Of a stretch of DNA of 64,000 nucleotides, positions 19,292 through 30,375 are shown piece after piece. Under the pieces are notes generated by a model that saw nothing but the letters and a program-made list of their open reading frames with translations, did not search any database and was not told where the DNA came from. The first letter of the stretch is position 1; each line of letters starts with the position of its first letter. Location: the NCBI RefSeq assembly GCF_026262505.1, contig NC_067204.1, positions 15,022,522 to 15,086,521 on the forward strand, read 5' to 3'. Source of the stretch: Trichomonas vaginalis G3. Taxonomy: Eukaryota > Parabasalia > Trichomonadida > Trichomonadidae. The position numbers and the translations under genes were made by a program.

Positions 19292-20643
19292 ATTTACGAT
19301 GAAGTCATGACAAAGCATATACGATGAAATCATGACAAAGCATATACGATGAAGTTTATTTCCTGTGTTGTTGTCAAAATGTCATGTTGTCTCATTTTTT
19401 CAGAGAAGTTAAATAACCTGGTGACCTGGTGACACCTTCAGTTCTTCAAAAATAATTCATAACTGCCTTCCTCCTATGTTGTCAAAATGTCATGTTGTCT
19501 CATTTTTTCAGAGAAGTTAAATAACCTGGTGACCTGGTGACACCTTCAGTTCTTCAAAAATAATTCATAACTGCCTTCCTCCTATGTTGTCAAAATGTCA
19601 TGTTGTCTCATTTTTTCAGAGAAGTTAAATAACCTGGTGACCTGGTGACCTGGTGACACCTTCAGTTCTTCAAAAATAATTCATAACTGCCTTCCTCCTA
19701 TGTTGTCAAAATGTCATGTTGTCTCATTTTTTCAGAGAAGTTAAATAACCTGGTGACCTGGTGACACCTTCAGTTCTTCAAAAATAATTCATAACTGCCT
19801 TCCTCCTATGTTGTCAAAATGTCATGTTGTCTCATTTTTTCAGAGAAGTTAAATAACCTGGTGACCTGGTGACACCTTCAGTTCTTCAAAAATAATTCAT
19901 AACTGCCTTCCTCCTATGTTGTCAAAATGTCATGTTGTCTCATTTTTTCAGAGAAGTTAAATAACCTGGTGACCTGGTGACACCTTCAGTTCTTCAAAAA
20001 TAATTCATAACTGCCTTCCTCCTATGTTGTCAAAATGTCATGTTGTCTCATTTTTTCAGAGAAGTTAAATAACCTGGTGACCTGGTGACCTGGTGACACC
20101 TTCAGTTCTTCAAAAATAATTCATAACTGCCTTCCTCCTATGTTGTCAAAATGTCATGTTGTCTCATTTTTTCAGAGAAGTTAAATAACCTGGTGACCTG
20201 GTGACCTGGTGACACCTTCAGTTCTTCAAAAATAATTCATAACTGCCTTCCTCCTATGTTGTCAAAATGTCATGTTGTCTCATTTTTTCAGAGAAGTTAA
20301 ATAACCTGGTGACCTGGTGACACCTTCAGTTCTTCAAAAATAATTCATAACTGCCTTCCTCCTATGTTGTCAAAATGTCATGTTGTCTCATTTTTTCAGA
20401 GAAGTTAAATAACCTGGTGACCTGGTGACCTGGTGACACCTTCAGTTCTTCAAAAATAATTCATAACTGCCTTCCTCCTATGTTGTCAAAATGTCATGTT
20501 GTCTCATTTTTTCAGAGAAGTTAAATAACCTGGTGACCTGGTGACCTGGTGACACCTTCAGTTCTTCAAAAATAATTAATTATTGAATAACCTGAAACCA
20601 TTAACGATAAAATAAGTGATAACAAAATTTTATTTTTATATAA

Positions 20644-20787
20644 ATGGATACCCCACAAGCTCAAAATTTACCACGAATCATAACAAGGGAGGAAATGATA
20701 AAAATGATGCAAGAACGAATTAAAAACAACAAACCACGAAAACCGAGAAGATGTGGTTATGCAGTAATGATGGAAAGAAGAACCTAG
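20644..20787 (+). CDS. Small basic peptide (47 aa)
   Basis: Starts MDTPQAQNLPRIITREEMIK and ends in a Lys/Arg-rich tail (NNKPRKPRR). It has a strong TATATAAATG start context, the same as the integrase and helicase genes, which argues for a real gene. In copy B (39622-39720) an internal deletion between two AGAAC direct repeats joins the front to a different acidic tail. The basic C-terminus could bind DNA. Function unknown. Confidence 0.5.
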   Translation: MDTPQAQNLPRIITREEMIKMMQERIKNNKPRKPRRCGYAVMMERRT

Positions 20788-20882
20788 AAGGGTTCGGGAA
20801 GAGGAATAAAAATTAAATTTGGATAGAGTTTAAAAATTCATATTTATTAAATTCATCTCTTCCAATCAATTTATTTATTCTA

Positions 20883-21083
20883 TTAAATTCTTTTTTTTGC
20901 TTCACTCAGTTTAAGGATTGAACGGTAAGTTTCTAATTTTTCGATTATTTCTTTCCTCTCTTCATCGTTTTCAGCCCCACCACATTGCGGCTTCTTTTTG
21001 CAATAGCATATTTTTGATTTAATTCTGTTTAGTTTCTTTTTATATTCATTGTCTGGACTCTTGGCTGCTTTGTTGTCACTCAT
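20883..21083 (-). pseudogene. 90-aa Lys-rich protein gene, C-terminally frameshifted in A
   Basis: Reads 66 aa (MSDNKAAKSPDNEYKKKLNR...) and then leaves frame in an A8 run where copy B (39346-39618) has two more bases and continues to 90 aa. A CKKKPQCGG segment and charged helices are visible. See the B copy for the full protein. Confidence 0.6.
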
Positions 21084-21102
21084 TTCTTACGAAATAAAAA
21101 AA

Positions 21103-22608
21103 TTAAATATTATTTAAATATAATGGAGTAATAAAATAAATCGGAATTTCTATTAATTTATTGTCAACTTCAACTAATGCATTGCCGTTAATATATCTAA
21201 CAAATTCAGCTATTGTGTCAAATCTTCATCTTCTTTTTGTCATTGATTTATCAGTTTTTCCATAATCGAGATGAATCAAAACTTTATCCCCTTGTTTAAA
21301 ATTCATGAGCCCCGAATTAATTTGTTCACGTTTAACATCATTCAACCTTTCCATTTGCTTTCTAATATATTCCCATTCTTTTGAAATATCATTTTTCATT
21401 TCCACTGGTTTCATGTTTATAGTTCTATGCCATGTATTATTGTAATAATATACTAACTGTTGTATGATGGAGTCATGATTTCCATCCCAGTATATCTGAC
21501 CGTTAACCCCTAACGCATCTCTCTAAGTTCTCATTACCGCATCAACTATTTTATTATGAAACGTATATGGAGAGGATGAAAAGAAAAAATTAATTTGTGG
21601 GAAATAATGAGCCATAGCTGCCTGAATATCCTTTATCACCATCACTCCTGATATTATCTACTCTTTCATGATCTAGTAAGTATTGTATAGCTCTTCTTGT
21701 TTCCTGTTCTGTTTTCCCTTTCACTGGAATGCAATATAATATCTAGTGTTAATGTTAATGGCAAATAAATAAGTAACTTTTCCTTTTGAATATTCTAAAT
21801 GATCGATTTCGTATGAATATGGATATGGTGCAAATGAAGGGCGACTAAATTTTTCCTTTAACGGTTGAATTTTTGGGTCAGTTGGTTTATTTAATATCTT
21901 GAAACCCTTTTTAAAATCTTTTTGTTTCTTTAATGTTTGAAATGGATATAATAAAGTGAATGATGAAGGATTAACTGAAGGAGGAGGTGGTACTGTCGTT
22001 GGAGGTTTTGGTATTGCAAGTGGTTTAATTTTATCTGCTTTGATTTTGGATTTCATTCCCCCCTTCATTAATTCTGGATGTATTCTATTCATTTGTTTTA
22101 AATATGCTGTATATAAAGGTTTGATATACTTTCCCGCTTCGAGTTTATGTTGAAGGATGAATTCCAAAAGTTGATCTTCATTTAAAAGTCGGGCTGAATA
22201 TGGTTTAACTAATGAATCATAAATTAAAGCTTGTGCATCATTTATGGTCTGAAGGACTTGGGTGTTTTGCACCTTTGGTTTTTGCGGCTCAGGATTATAT
22301 AATTTATATAATTCATCAATATCTTCTTCTGTTAATACTTTATTTTTGAAATCTTTCAACTGTTTAAGTTGTGATTTAGTTTTTCCCTTTGAATATTCAT
22401 TATTTTTAATTTTGTCTTTAATTTTAGAAATTATTCTATCATGATATTTCAAAATTTCATTTTTATAATATGGATAATAATATTCCATATCATCACCCGT
22501 TATATTATTATTATATTTTTGGAGATATGATTTTAATTCATAATAACTAAGAAAATTTTGATTAAATACTAAATCATCAATTAAAATTTTTAAATCTGTG
22601 TTATCCAT
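21103..22608 (-). pseudogene. Maverick rve-type integrase, frameshifted
   Basis: About 500 codons. The N-terminal 295 residues read cleanly: a helical front, the KVQNTQVLQTI module near residue 117, a Pro-rich linker, then the start of the RNase H-fold core (YEIDHLEYSKGKVTYLFAIN, first catalytic Asp). The frame breaks near 21740, 21640 and 21525. Past these breaks the second Asp (RGDGDKGF) is recognisable, as is the NKIVDAVMRTLRDAL helix where retroviral-type integrases normally carry Glu. A chromodomain-like basic tail (LMNFKQGDKVLIHLDYGK) follows. Polinton integrases join element ends to target DNA. It starts in the TATATAAATG context. Copy B: 37848-39326. Confidence 0.85.
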
Positions 22609-22632
22609 TTATATAAAAATAAAATCAATGTT

Positions 22633-22727
22633 TTAAGGGTGCCCACCTCTTTGAATCATAGTATCAAAACCATTATTTACATATTGAATCCCATCATTAA
22701 CGGTTCCTTTTGTCTCTTCTGTGGCAT
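22633..22727 (-). other. Possible very small gene between PolB and integrase (A)
   Basis: ATGCCACAGAAGAGAC lies behind an A-rich block and a second frame reads to a shared ...RGGHP stop, but no single frame spans the segment. Copy B has the same start and end with an internal deletion (37751-37824). It may be a decayed short gene or merely conserved spacer. Confidence 0.25.
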
Positions 22728-22783
22728 TTTATTAAAAATAAAATTTTAAATTCATGACTCAACCCCTACGTTTTTAAATTGCA

Positions 22784-25700
22784 TTAAATAAATGGCATAC
22801 AACATCCATTTTCACAACATACAGCCTTAGTGTGTGCTCCTGTTAATGCAGTCTTACCGATTGTTAAGCGAGTCATTGACCCGTTTTTAAGTTGTAAATT
22901 AATATTTTGACCATCAAATATCACTTTATCATTTTATTATATCCAAATATTTTTTAGGTGTTAATTGCTTATTTTGTCTTAAACTAACACCCTTCATTTT
23001 TTGTGCAATCTTTTAAAATCACTTCCATCAATTGAACCGTTGAATGATGTATAACACTTAGGACATAAAGCAACCATGTTATCACCTTGTTTCTCAATTG
23101 CTAAACCCAATAATTTTTTCTCATGTGCTTTTTCTTCAGCTTTATTCTTTAATTTAGGTTTAAATTTCTCATCAAAACAGATGAAATCAAATGGTGCGAA
23201 TTTGAAAGTGTTTTTATCATAAAATTTTTTATCGGTAACAATTGCTTGAAATGCTTGAGTGTTAGGAAGACTTGGATCGCCAGCAATAGCCCAATAAGAT
23301 GAATCAGTATCACCTTCAATGAAATGAAAACGATTAACATCCATGCATTTATAATAAAATCATAAATGAAAACTAAATACCAGTATTTAGCATTATCTAA
23401 AGTGAAGAATGCCTCTTGTAAAACATGTATCACATCTATAAAATCTATCTTTAAGCATCACTTGATATTGCATCTTCACCTATTTCTCTTATGTTTTTAA
23501 ACTTATTTGACATACATGCAACGCGTGCCTTCTGTGCATTTATTTTAGTCTTTGCGTAATTTTGTGTATTCATTGCACGTAACCATATGATCCATTAAGT
23601 GAAATTTTGCAAAATAAACTTTTTCCTTTATTTCCTTCTAATTCAGCCTTTTGTCTTTCGTTCATAAATTTGTTCGCAAATTCATTAAAACAAGTGTTTT
23701 TTCGTAAAATGTTAAAATTGATTGAATATCATCGATGATAAACCTGTCGATTAGATACCAAAGATAATAAGAAGAAAATGGTTTGATATTGGTTGTGTGT
23801 GGATGCTAACTGAGTTAATTTCCTCTGTTTCTGGTCAACTGGTAGATTGTTTGATTTCATGTAATTATACATAAAACCAATTGTTTTTTTCATCTGTGAT
23901 AATATCTAAGTTTCTTATTATCGGTAAAAAGTTTATGTAATCATTAATGTATTTTTCATCAATGTGACCCTTTACTTCAGCCACGAATAAAGTATTTTTC
24001 TTCTTAATTATTCCCAGTGCTTTTGCTTTCTTTGTTGCTGTATCACAAATGATAACACCATTCAATCTTCCGGCATATACATTTTATGGTCAGTATATTG
24101 AATGAAATCATGAGGATTAGATGAAAATGATGAAGGATATAATGAATTAAAGTCAACTCCAACGAAATGAGTCATAATGTTGGTGTTGTCCTCATTTGAT
24201 ACAGTTTTAGTTTCTGGACTATATGCAAGTTTATTAATGTGCGTGATTCCTTTAAGATTTACTCTATGTTGAACATTTGATAAACCACCAGTAATTCCAT
24301 TACGGAGAATGTGATAAGCTTCAACCGAATCTAAAGTCATTGGTAAATTATTTTTTAATGCGTAATTTCTTAAATTGATTCTTAAACGTTGAACATCTTC
24401 ATCTTTATTTGATTTTACGACATTGCAATAACAACACATTAACTGACAATTTTCTTTGGTATGTGGTTTTTCATTATCGATTCTATCCAATGTTGGTTTA
24501 TTTGCATATGTAAACGTTTTACCACACATTTTGCATTTAGATGAAAGGATTAAATCGTGATAGTATTGAAAATCATCCATTGAAACATTATTTTTAGTAT
24601 CCCTTTTTGCTTTTTCATCTTGTTTCTTATATGATTCAATTTTATATTCCAATACTTTTTCGTTAATTCAAAACTTGATTCTATCTCTTCCTCAGGATAT
24701 TTTCATTAGGATTAAAGTCTTTATATGCTAAAGCGTAACGAATCATTGAAGCATTCGATGATAAAGAAAGATTATGAAGCATGTCAATTTTATAAACAAA
24801 TGTTTCTTCAATAATTTTATCGATTGGGTCAATCATAATTTCAACATCTTTATTGCAATAATGAATAAAATATTCTAATCTATTCTTAAAATTTTTAGCA
24901 TCATTGAGATATATTTGATAATCACTATCTGATATAGTTTCTTGAGTTAATGCTGAATAAAATGAATCTTGAGTGAATGGTTCCTCTTTATATAATTCTT
25001 CTTCGTAATTTTCCCATGTGATGAATTGATAAGGGAAAAAGGATTTAACACGTGATTTATTGTTTCCGAAATCTTGAGTGAATTGGTCTAATGTCCACCC
25101 GCTATATAATTTTCTGATGTCAATAAATCTCAATTCATATGGAACGTTTGTTTTCTTTACAATGATTTGCTTAAATTGTGAGGATGAACCCAGCATTGAT
25201 TTTATTTTCCATTTTGCAGTGTTTAAATCACGAAGAATTAAATTTAAATCAAACTTTCCCGAATTAAAACCTATGATATTCACTTTATTGAATTCCTCAT
25301 CTAGAAGTTCTTTAAATGCTTCCTTCTGTTTTTCATTTAATGTTTGCGGCTTCATTAATTCTTCATATTGTTCTTTTGATTTAGCAACTAATGAACAGGT
25401 TGAAATAAAAACTCAATCCAATCAGAAATAAAAGAATCACTCGAAGTTAAGCAAAAATTCCTCGTATATGTTTTATCATTTAATTTAACCGTTGATGATA
25501 CCATGAATGGTTTTAAGTAAGCGTTCAAAGTTGCACACTCAGAAAGTTGTAATTCTTCTTTAGTCTCTAATGTTTCAAAGCCAAAAGTAATATAATATCT
25601 TGTCGGTTGATAATATTCCTGCAAATTGTGAGCTAATAACCACTGATATATCTTCTGTTTCGTAATATGTGGTGCATATGGTTGCTGTGTCTTTTGCAAC

Positions 25701-26215
25701 TGAACGTCTTGAATTAATCTCCCATTATTTTCTTTACATTTCTCACAATGCTTTAAAAATCTTCTTTGGTTTTTCCTTTCTGGATCATCACGGATAGAAT
25801 AAACTTCTTCTTTACAATATGGACAAACTTTATAGCCGGTGAGTGCTTCAACGTCTGTTATTCTGTCAGCGTGAAGTTTTCCACATGGACTCTGTGTTAA
25901 TAAAATATTTACTGTTTCAAATTCTGGATCTATCATTATTGATTCCACTAATGGAAAGTCTACCTTATTTATGTCCACGTCTTCTGGTTGAGGATCACAA
26001 ATAATAGAAATCAATATTAACATTTATCATTCTCGCTAATCTCTCACTTTCTGATGAAATGTCAAACCGTCATATGCATCTATTGCTTCATTTAAATAGC
26101 TTCTACGAGTTTTAGGATTAACACCATCAGGAATGTTATAGAAGCGTTTAAATAACCTTCTACCTTCTGCTCTAATTTGATTATCATTCATTTTAGCTGT
26201 TCCGTTTTTGTTCAT
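22784..26215 (-). pseudogene. Maverick family B DNA polymerase (protein-primed type), with HNH-like insert
   Basis: About 1145 codons in at least five frame-shifted pieces. Recognisable in order: an N-terminal Cys-rich zinc region (CPYCKEEV, CEKCKENN), exonuclease Exo I, Exo II GFNSGKFDLN and Exo III YCNKDVEI. Next comes an HNH-like module (CKMCGKTF, TLDRIDNEKPHTKENCQL, CCYCN), then palm motif A VDFNSLYPSS and motif C GDTDSSYWA. Exo I reads FGFETLE here where copy B has FDFETLE, so the catalytic Asp is also lost in A. In Polintons this enzyme replicates the element by protein priming. The last residues (CCENGCCMPFI) end next to the integrase. Copy B: 34280-37722. Confidence 0.9.
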
Positions 26216-26261
26216 TTATGTAAGAATAAAAATTAAAAAAAATAAAAATAAAGTTTATTTA

Positions 26262-27365
26262 TTAAAGTCCATAAAATGAATTAAGAACACATAAATTTTT
26301 ATCATCCGCGACGTGACGAATACATTTTAATTTACTCAAGAATGTGTACCCTGATACATTAAATCTAATTCCTGTCTTATTTAATTTCACAACTTTGAAA
26401 AGGAATGTATGAATAGCTATAAAATGAAGAGAAGATGTTTTATGGGTTGCTTCTTTTTTCTGAAATAAATGAATAAATATAATGCTTATACGTTTTCATA
26501 TCTTTTATATTCTAATAACGAATGGTATAGACCTTTCCACTTCATCTTCCTTCGGTGCTGTTCTTTCATATGAAACATTATTAGTATCTTCAACAATGAA
26601 ACCGCAATCACATAAAATTTTATATGTTCCAATGGTTTCTTTTGATATTTTATCTAATAAATCAAAAACTTTATCAACACCTGTGCATTTATTTAAATAA
26701 TAATTTGTGTAAATATCATGATCTTCTTTCTTAATCGTATTAGTCGCATATGTCACGTTTTTAAGAGCTTTTTTGAATTTCTCAGAATCGAGAGGGGGTG
26801 AAAGTAATATACAGGGGTATTCTTCATTATCAATAAATTGTAACTTATGTTTACGAATAAATTTAGTTCCTTCTTCTGAAAGTGCTTCATCTATTTCACC
26901 ATCTAATAAATTTTGTGTTGATTCTGAGACATAATTTTTATATCTTTCTTCATGAGATTTCTGAACTTCTGATTCTGAAGCTGGGATATTCATTAAACCC
27001 TCTACTTCATTTTCATTATATTTTTCAACTTCTCTTAATTCCTTAATTTTTTCATCTATTTCATCTCTTATTTTTTCCAGTCTTTCAATTTCATCATATT
27101 CATCATCTTTAATCCGTTCTTCATAATATTCAGGGAAAACATCAGGTTCTTTAGGTTTTTCTTTTTTAGAAGTGGGATATAAGAAATTTATAACATCATC
27201 TTTATTCATTTTTCCATCATAATCAAACTCATTTAAAAACTCCGCAAATTTTTGACAATTTCTTAAATAATATTTATCAACTTCATAACCCGCCTCCTCT
27301 AATATATCCATTATTTCCTTGTTTGTGAATCCCAATTTTTTAACGTTGTTAGTTGTGACACTCAT
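26262..27365 (-). pseudogene. Unassigned charged protein upstream of PolB, frameshifted near the C-terminus in A
   Basis: Reads from MSVTTNNVKKLG for about 286 codons, then loses frame near 26517 where one A is missing relative to copy B (33125-34231, intact, 368 aa). The product is acidic and helical; see the B entry. Confidence 0.7.
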
Positions 27366-27420
27366 TTCATACAAAATAAAAAATAAATTCAAATAATCAT
27401 TAGTTTCTAATTTCTTTTTC

Positions 27421-27507
27421 TCATTTATGAGGTCTTTGATTATGACTCCATTGATTCCATTCATGATTTAAACAATGTTTAATTAATCGAGGAATATTTG
27501 GCATCAT
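27421..27507 (-). CDS. Small open frame inside the right TIR (A)
   Basis: 28 aa starting MMPNIPRLIKHCLNHEW, the counterpart of the frame in the left TIR. Gln at position 11 on left ends is His on right ends because the codon lies in a near-palindromic AAACAATGTTT. A third in-frame ATG lies just upstream. Function unknown. Confidence 0.35.
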   Translation of the reverse strand: MMPNIPRLIKHCLNHEWNQWSHNQRPHK

Positions 27508-27705
27508 CATTTATGGGTTGTGTGTAAATGTCTTACAATCTTGAATATTTTTAAATCTTGATTTATTCAAAAACGTAAGAATAAAAACCGTAAGAATCAT
27601 ACATTTTTTTATTTCATATGTAAAAAAAATGATACAAAATCGTTCAATATTGTAAGAATTCTTACGTTTACAAAAAAAGTCACTAAACCCGTTATATATA
27701 CTACT
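27421..27705. repeat. Right terminal inverted repeat of Maverick A
   Basis: 27421-27510 matches the inner left TIR. 27511-27660 is unlike the other three TIRs. 27665-27705 again matches the terminal block (CAAAAAAAGTCAC, AACCC, ATATACTACT). The outer middle part has apparently been replaced or has diverged strongly. Confidence 0.7.
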
Positions 27706-28314
27706 GTCGATGAAAAAATGAGCGTTTTTAAAAAACCGCCGTTTGAGAGGAAAATTGAGAGCCCCGATGTATACTTTTTGACATTGTCAAAAACTTTGAA
27801 AGGACCAAAAAATTTTTAGTGTCAGAAAGTTTACAAATGTATACTTTCTGACAAACAGACTCTCAGAAAGTACTCAAACTGCGGTTTTGAATTTCCGCAC
27901 TTTTTTGGCGACCTTATTCGAAAAAAGTAATTCTATTGCCTACGATTATTTTTGGTTCAAATACTGATCGTCATTAGAGGTAAAAATAATCATACGATAT
28001 TTTTGGGTTGAATCTTGCCCCTGACAAAACCTAAAAAAAACTCCTATGATTTACTTATCGCATGTGTAAATATAGCAGTAGTTTTAGATCACTCTGAATT
28101 TTCAATCGCTCTCAAGCATTCAAATTTTTAGAAATTTTAAAGGATAAAATAAGTATGCTATTTAGGCACTTGAGTACCCTCTAAGTAAAAAAAACGCCTA
28201 AACATTCATGAAAATTCGAATTTGCAAACGAGTATAGAAATCTGCAAACAGTTTTTAATTTTTTTTAATTTTCTATTTTTGAGTAATCGGGAATTTTCCT
28301 TTCAATTTTTTTAG
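27706..28314. other. Host intergenic region
   Basis: No gene seen. Two imperfect copies of a TGTATACTTT(T/C)TGACA stretch occur near 27768 and 27838, with scattered inverted TGACA/TGTCA words. T runs precede the next start. Confidence 0.5.
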
Positions 28315-30084
28315 ATGAAATTCCCGAAGATCTTTCTCGGGTTTTATATATTGCCTACGATAGATATGATACTATTAAATGGCAGATTCGATCTTAGATC
28401 GATACTAACCGTATTATTTTTGCTATTTTTCATATTTTGGTTTCAAACACTTGGGAGAATCTATACTATAAACAAGCTTCACCGAAACAAACAGTTTGAT
28501 TTTCTATGGTTTGCGATTCTAAATTCACTACCATTCATTCTAAAGGAAATCAAAGTTAACAAAAAAATTGTAAGTTTCCGTCCAGATAAGAAATATTCAA
28601 ATTTAATAAGTAACATCGAATCTACCTTCTTCATTATCATATTTACAGTCGGAATTTCTGCTTGCAAGGACGTTTTTGAGTCCACCGGACCATTATACCA
28701 CGATGAATGGATCGGTTTGTTACAATCTACTACTTTATACAAAGACGACAAGAAGGTTGTCATGTTGTTCGTCACGAAATATTTGCTAGAGAACTTATTA
28801 CTGACCATTTTTGTTTTATTTTTATTTTATTTCTTGACGCAATATGAATTTACCATTTACAAATACAATTTTACTCTGACGTATCGAATGCTTTCCATAA
28901 TCTACTTAGTTTCTATGATCTCATTGGCAATACCACTCTACAAGCCGAATACGTTAACAAGTAGCGAATTTTTGAGAGAAAATTCAGTGATTCCAGACAT
29001 GAAAGTTATTGAATTTCCTGAGAAAAAGAAAAACTTGATATTCATAGGCCTTGAAGCCTTTGAAACAATGTACTTTTCTAAAGAACATGGCGGAGTTTTC
29101 GATGTTCCTTTGGCTCCAAATTTGGAGAGAATTGCATTCCAAAACAACTCAATTTTCTTTTCCAATCTCGATGGAGACAAAGTTGGCGGCGTGAATGTTA
29201 TTCCGAGAACGAGGTTTACTACCGCAGCTTATTTTGCAATGCAATGCGGCTATGCTTTTCTTTCCGATCCAACACCAACAGGAAATGTGTATTCCGAACA
29301 ATATTTTCCTAAATTCAAATGCATTGGAGACATTTTAAAAGAAGCAAGATACAACATAACAGTTTCTTATGGAACACATCCTCATGATTTCGGAATTGGA
29401 GACCTTTTCAATAGCCACTCATTGATACAAGTTTGGTGGAGAAATGACATTGATCCCAATAAGAAAGGCATTTATGTTTTTGATAGAAAAACAATTCCTT
29501 TCTTTAAAAATGTTTTGACAGAAATGGGTCAATCAAAAACTCCCTTTTTTGCTTCTGTTATAACAACGGATACTCATGAACCTGGCTTTGTTTGTCCTGA
29601 TTGCCCTCCTGGAGAAAGTGATTTGTTTTCCACAGTGAAATGCTCTGATAAAAGAATCGCTGATTTATTGGAATGGTGCAAGAAACAAAGTTGGTATAAC
29701 AATACTGTTATAGTATTATTCGGAGACCACATTGTAAGAGGAAATGGAAATCCTGAAATCGCAGAGAAGCATCGCTTCTCAAGACGTCCTTTTAACTTGA
29801 TTATTAACTCTGGTTTGGAGAATAAGAATAATAGAAAGAGAGAGTTTACAAGTATGGATGTGTACCCAACAGTGATTTCTGCAATTGGAGCTAAATTGAA
29901 AACTGAACAATTGGGAATGGGTGTAAATTTATTCAGTGGAGAACAAACTTTAGTCGAAAAGTTTGGTCTTGAGAAGTTTATTAAGGAATGTGAAGGCACA
30001 AGAATTTTCTATAACCATGTTCTTCTTCGTAAAGAAGATGATATTAGAGTTTTAGGTTTCTTAAATGGAACAGTTCACGCTTAA
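28315..30084 (+). CDS. OpgB/LtaS-like membrane phosphoglycerol transferase (alkaline phosphatase superfamily)
   Basis: 589 aa. The N-terminal 230 residues hold several hydrophobic membrane segments. The rest is a sulfatase-fold catalytic domain. It has the metal-binding strand NLIFIGLEAFE (Glu247), a nucleophile block RTRFTTAAYFAMQCGYAF in which Thr302 aligns with the OpgB-type T-x-A...QCG motif, TDTHEPG, and VLFGDHI with Asp471-His472. Bacterial relatives move phosphoglycerol from phosphatidylglycerol onto glucans or lipoteichoic acid. In this protist the acceptor might be a surface glycan or lipophosphoglycan, which is inference. A TTTCAATTT initiator-like sequence sits close before the ATG. 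No intron is seen. The bacterial-type domain suggests ancient lateral transfer or a widespread protist family; I cannot decide which. Confidence 0.85.
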   Translation: MKFPKIFLGFYILPTIDMILLNGRFDLRSILTVLFLLFFIFWFQTLGRIYTINKLHRNKQFDFLWFAILNSLPFILKEIKVNKKIVSFRPDKKYSNLISNIESTFFIIIFTVGISACKDVFESTGPLYHDEWIGLLQSTTLYKDDKKVVMLFVTKYLLENLLLTIFVLFLFYFLTQYEFTIYKYNFTLTYRMLSIIYLVSMISLAIPLYKPNTLTSSEFLRENSVIPDMKVIEFPEKKKNLIFIGLEAFETMYFSKEHGGVFDVPLAPNLERIAFQNNSIFFSNLDGDKVGGVNVIPRTRFTTAAYFAMQCGYAFLSDPTPTGNVYSEQYFPKFKCIGDILKEARYNITVSYGTHPHDFGIGDLFNSHSLIQVWWRNDIDPNKKGIYVFDRKTIPFFKNVLTEMGQSKTPFFASVITTDTHEPGFVCPDCPPGESDLFSTVKCSDKRIADLLEWCKKQSWYNNTVIVLFGDHIVRGNGNPEIAEKHRFSRRPFNLIINSGLENKNNRKREFTSMDVYPTVISAIGAKLKTEQLGMGVNLFSGEQTLVEKFGLEKFIKECEGTRIFYNHVLLRKEDDIRVLGFLNGTVHA

Positions 30085-30375
30085 ATATGTTTTGTATGTA
30101 AAAATAATTTATAGAGATATTTATAAATTTGAATCTAATTTATGTTAACTTGGAAAGCATATTATTCAACTATTTTGATTATATAACATCATCATATTCT
30201 ACAGCAATTCTTTTCTTCAACCTTATTCGATATAATCCGTGTTCAATGTAATTGCCGAATAAGGTTTAGTTTATAATATATCTGCAATTTCTTTAGAAAT
30301 CCATCCAGCGGATCCTTCGTGCTCGCATATATTTGAATAAAATTTCAATAAATGTACGTTTATTTTTTTAGCAAA

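Larger units (their letters stand above)
17340..20576. repeat. Expanded 108/116-bp minisatellite array
   Basis: About 25 head-to-tail units. Each contains TTGTCAAAATGTCATGTTGTC, an AGAGAAGTTAAATAA stretch, two or three 8-bp CCTGGTGA iterons and CTTCAGTTCTTC. Units with two iterons are 108 bp and with three are 116 bp. Three times the array is interrupted by an identical ~150-bp cassette (17470, 18290, 19216) that contains a KilA-N gene relic plus ACGATGAAGTCATGACAAAG repeats. That makes a higher-order period of about 0.8-0.9 kb. No coding potential. Iteron-like organisation beside the helicase could mark a replication or packaging site, but this is inference. Confidence 0.92.
6735..27705. mobile_element. 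Maverick/Polinton giant DNA transposon, copy A
   Basis: About 21 kb bounded by inverted termini that begin AGTAGTA on the left and end TACTACT on the right. Both ends share a GTGACTTTTTTTGT-like block about 25 bases inside. Contents are diagnostic for Polintons: protein-primed type PolB, retroviral-type integrase, A32/FtsK-type packaging ATPase and a double-jelly-roll capsid candidate. A Prim-Pol/SF3 helicase and a phage tail-fibre-like protein are also present. Right-half genes (polymerase, integrase, helicase) read leftward and left-half structural genes read rightward. No adenovirus-type protease was recognised. Many genes carry single-base indels, so this copy is a decayed element. A target-site duplication could not be identified at the flanks (AATCCT against GTCGAT). 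Confidence 0.92.

Noticed and set aside
17340-20576. Regular repeats resembling a CRISPR array
   Set aside because: The units are contiguous and uniform with no unique spacers, sit in a eukaryotic element and have no cas genes; this is a minisatellite.
27366-27464. An upstream extension of the 26262-27365 gene starting at MNGINGV
   Set aside because: It reads through the TIR in a frame that overlaps the small TIR peptide and is absent from B; the ATG at 27365 matches the B start.
6735-27705. Adenovirus-type maturation protease expected in Polintons
   Set aside because: I looked for a His...Asp/Glu...Gln...Cys pattern among the unassigned genes and saw no convincing candidate, so none is called.
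6726-27712. Target-site duplication for Mavericks A and B
   Set aside because: The six bases next to either end do not match for A or for B, nor crosswise between A and B, so no duplication is claimed.
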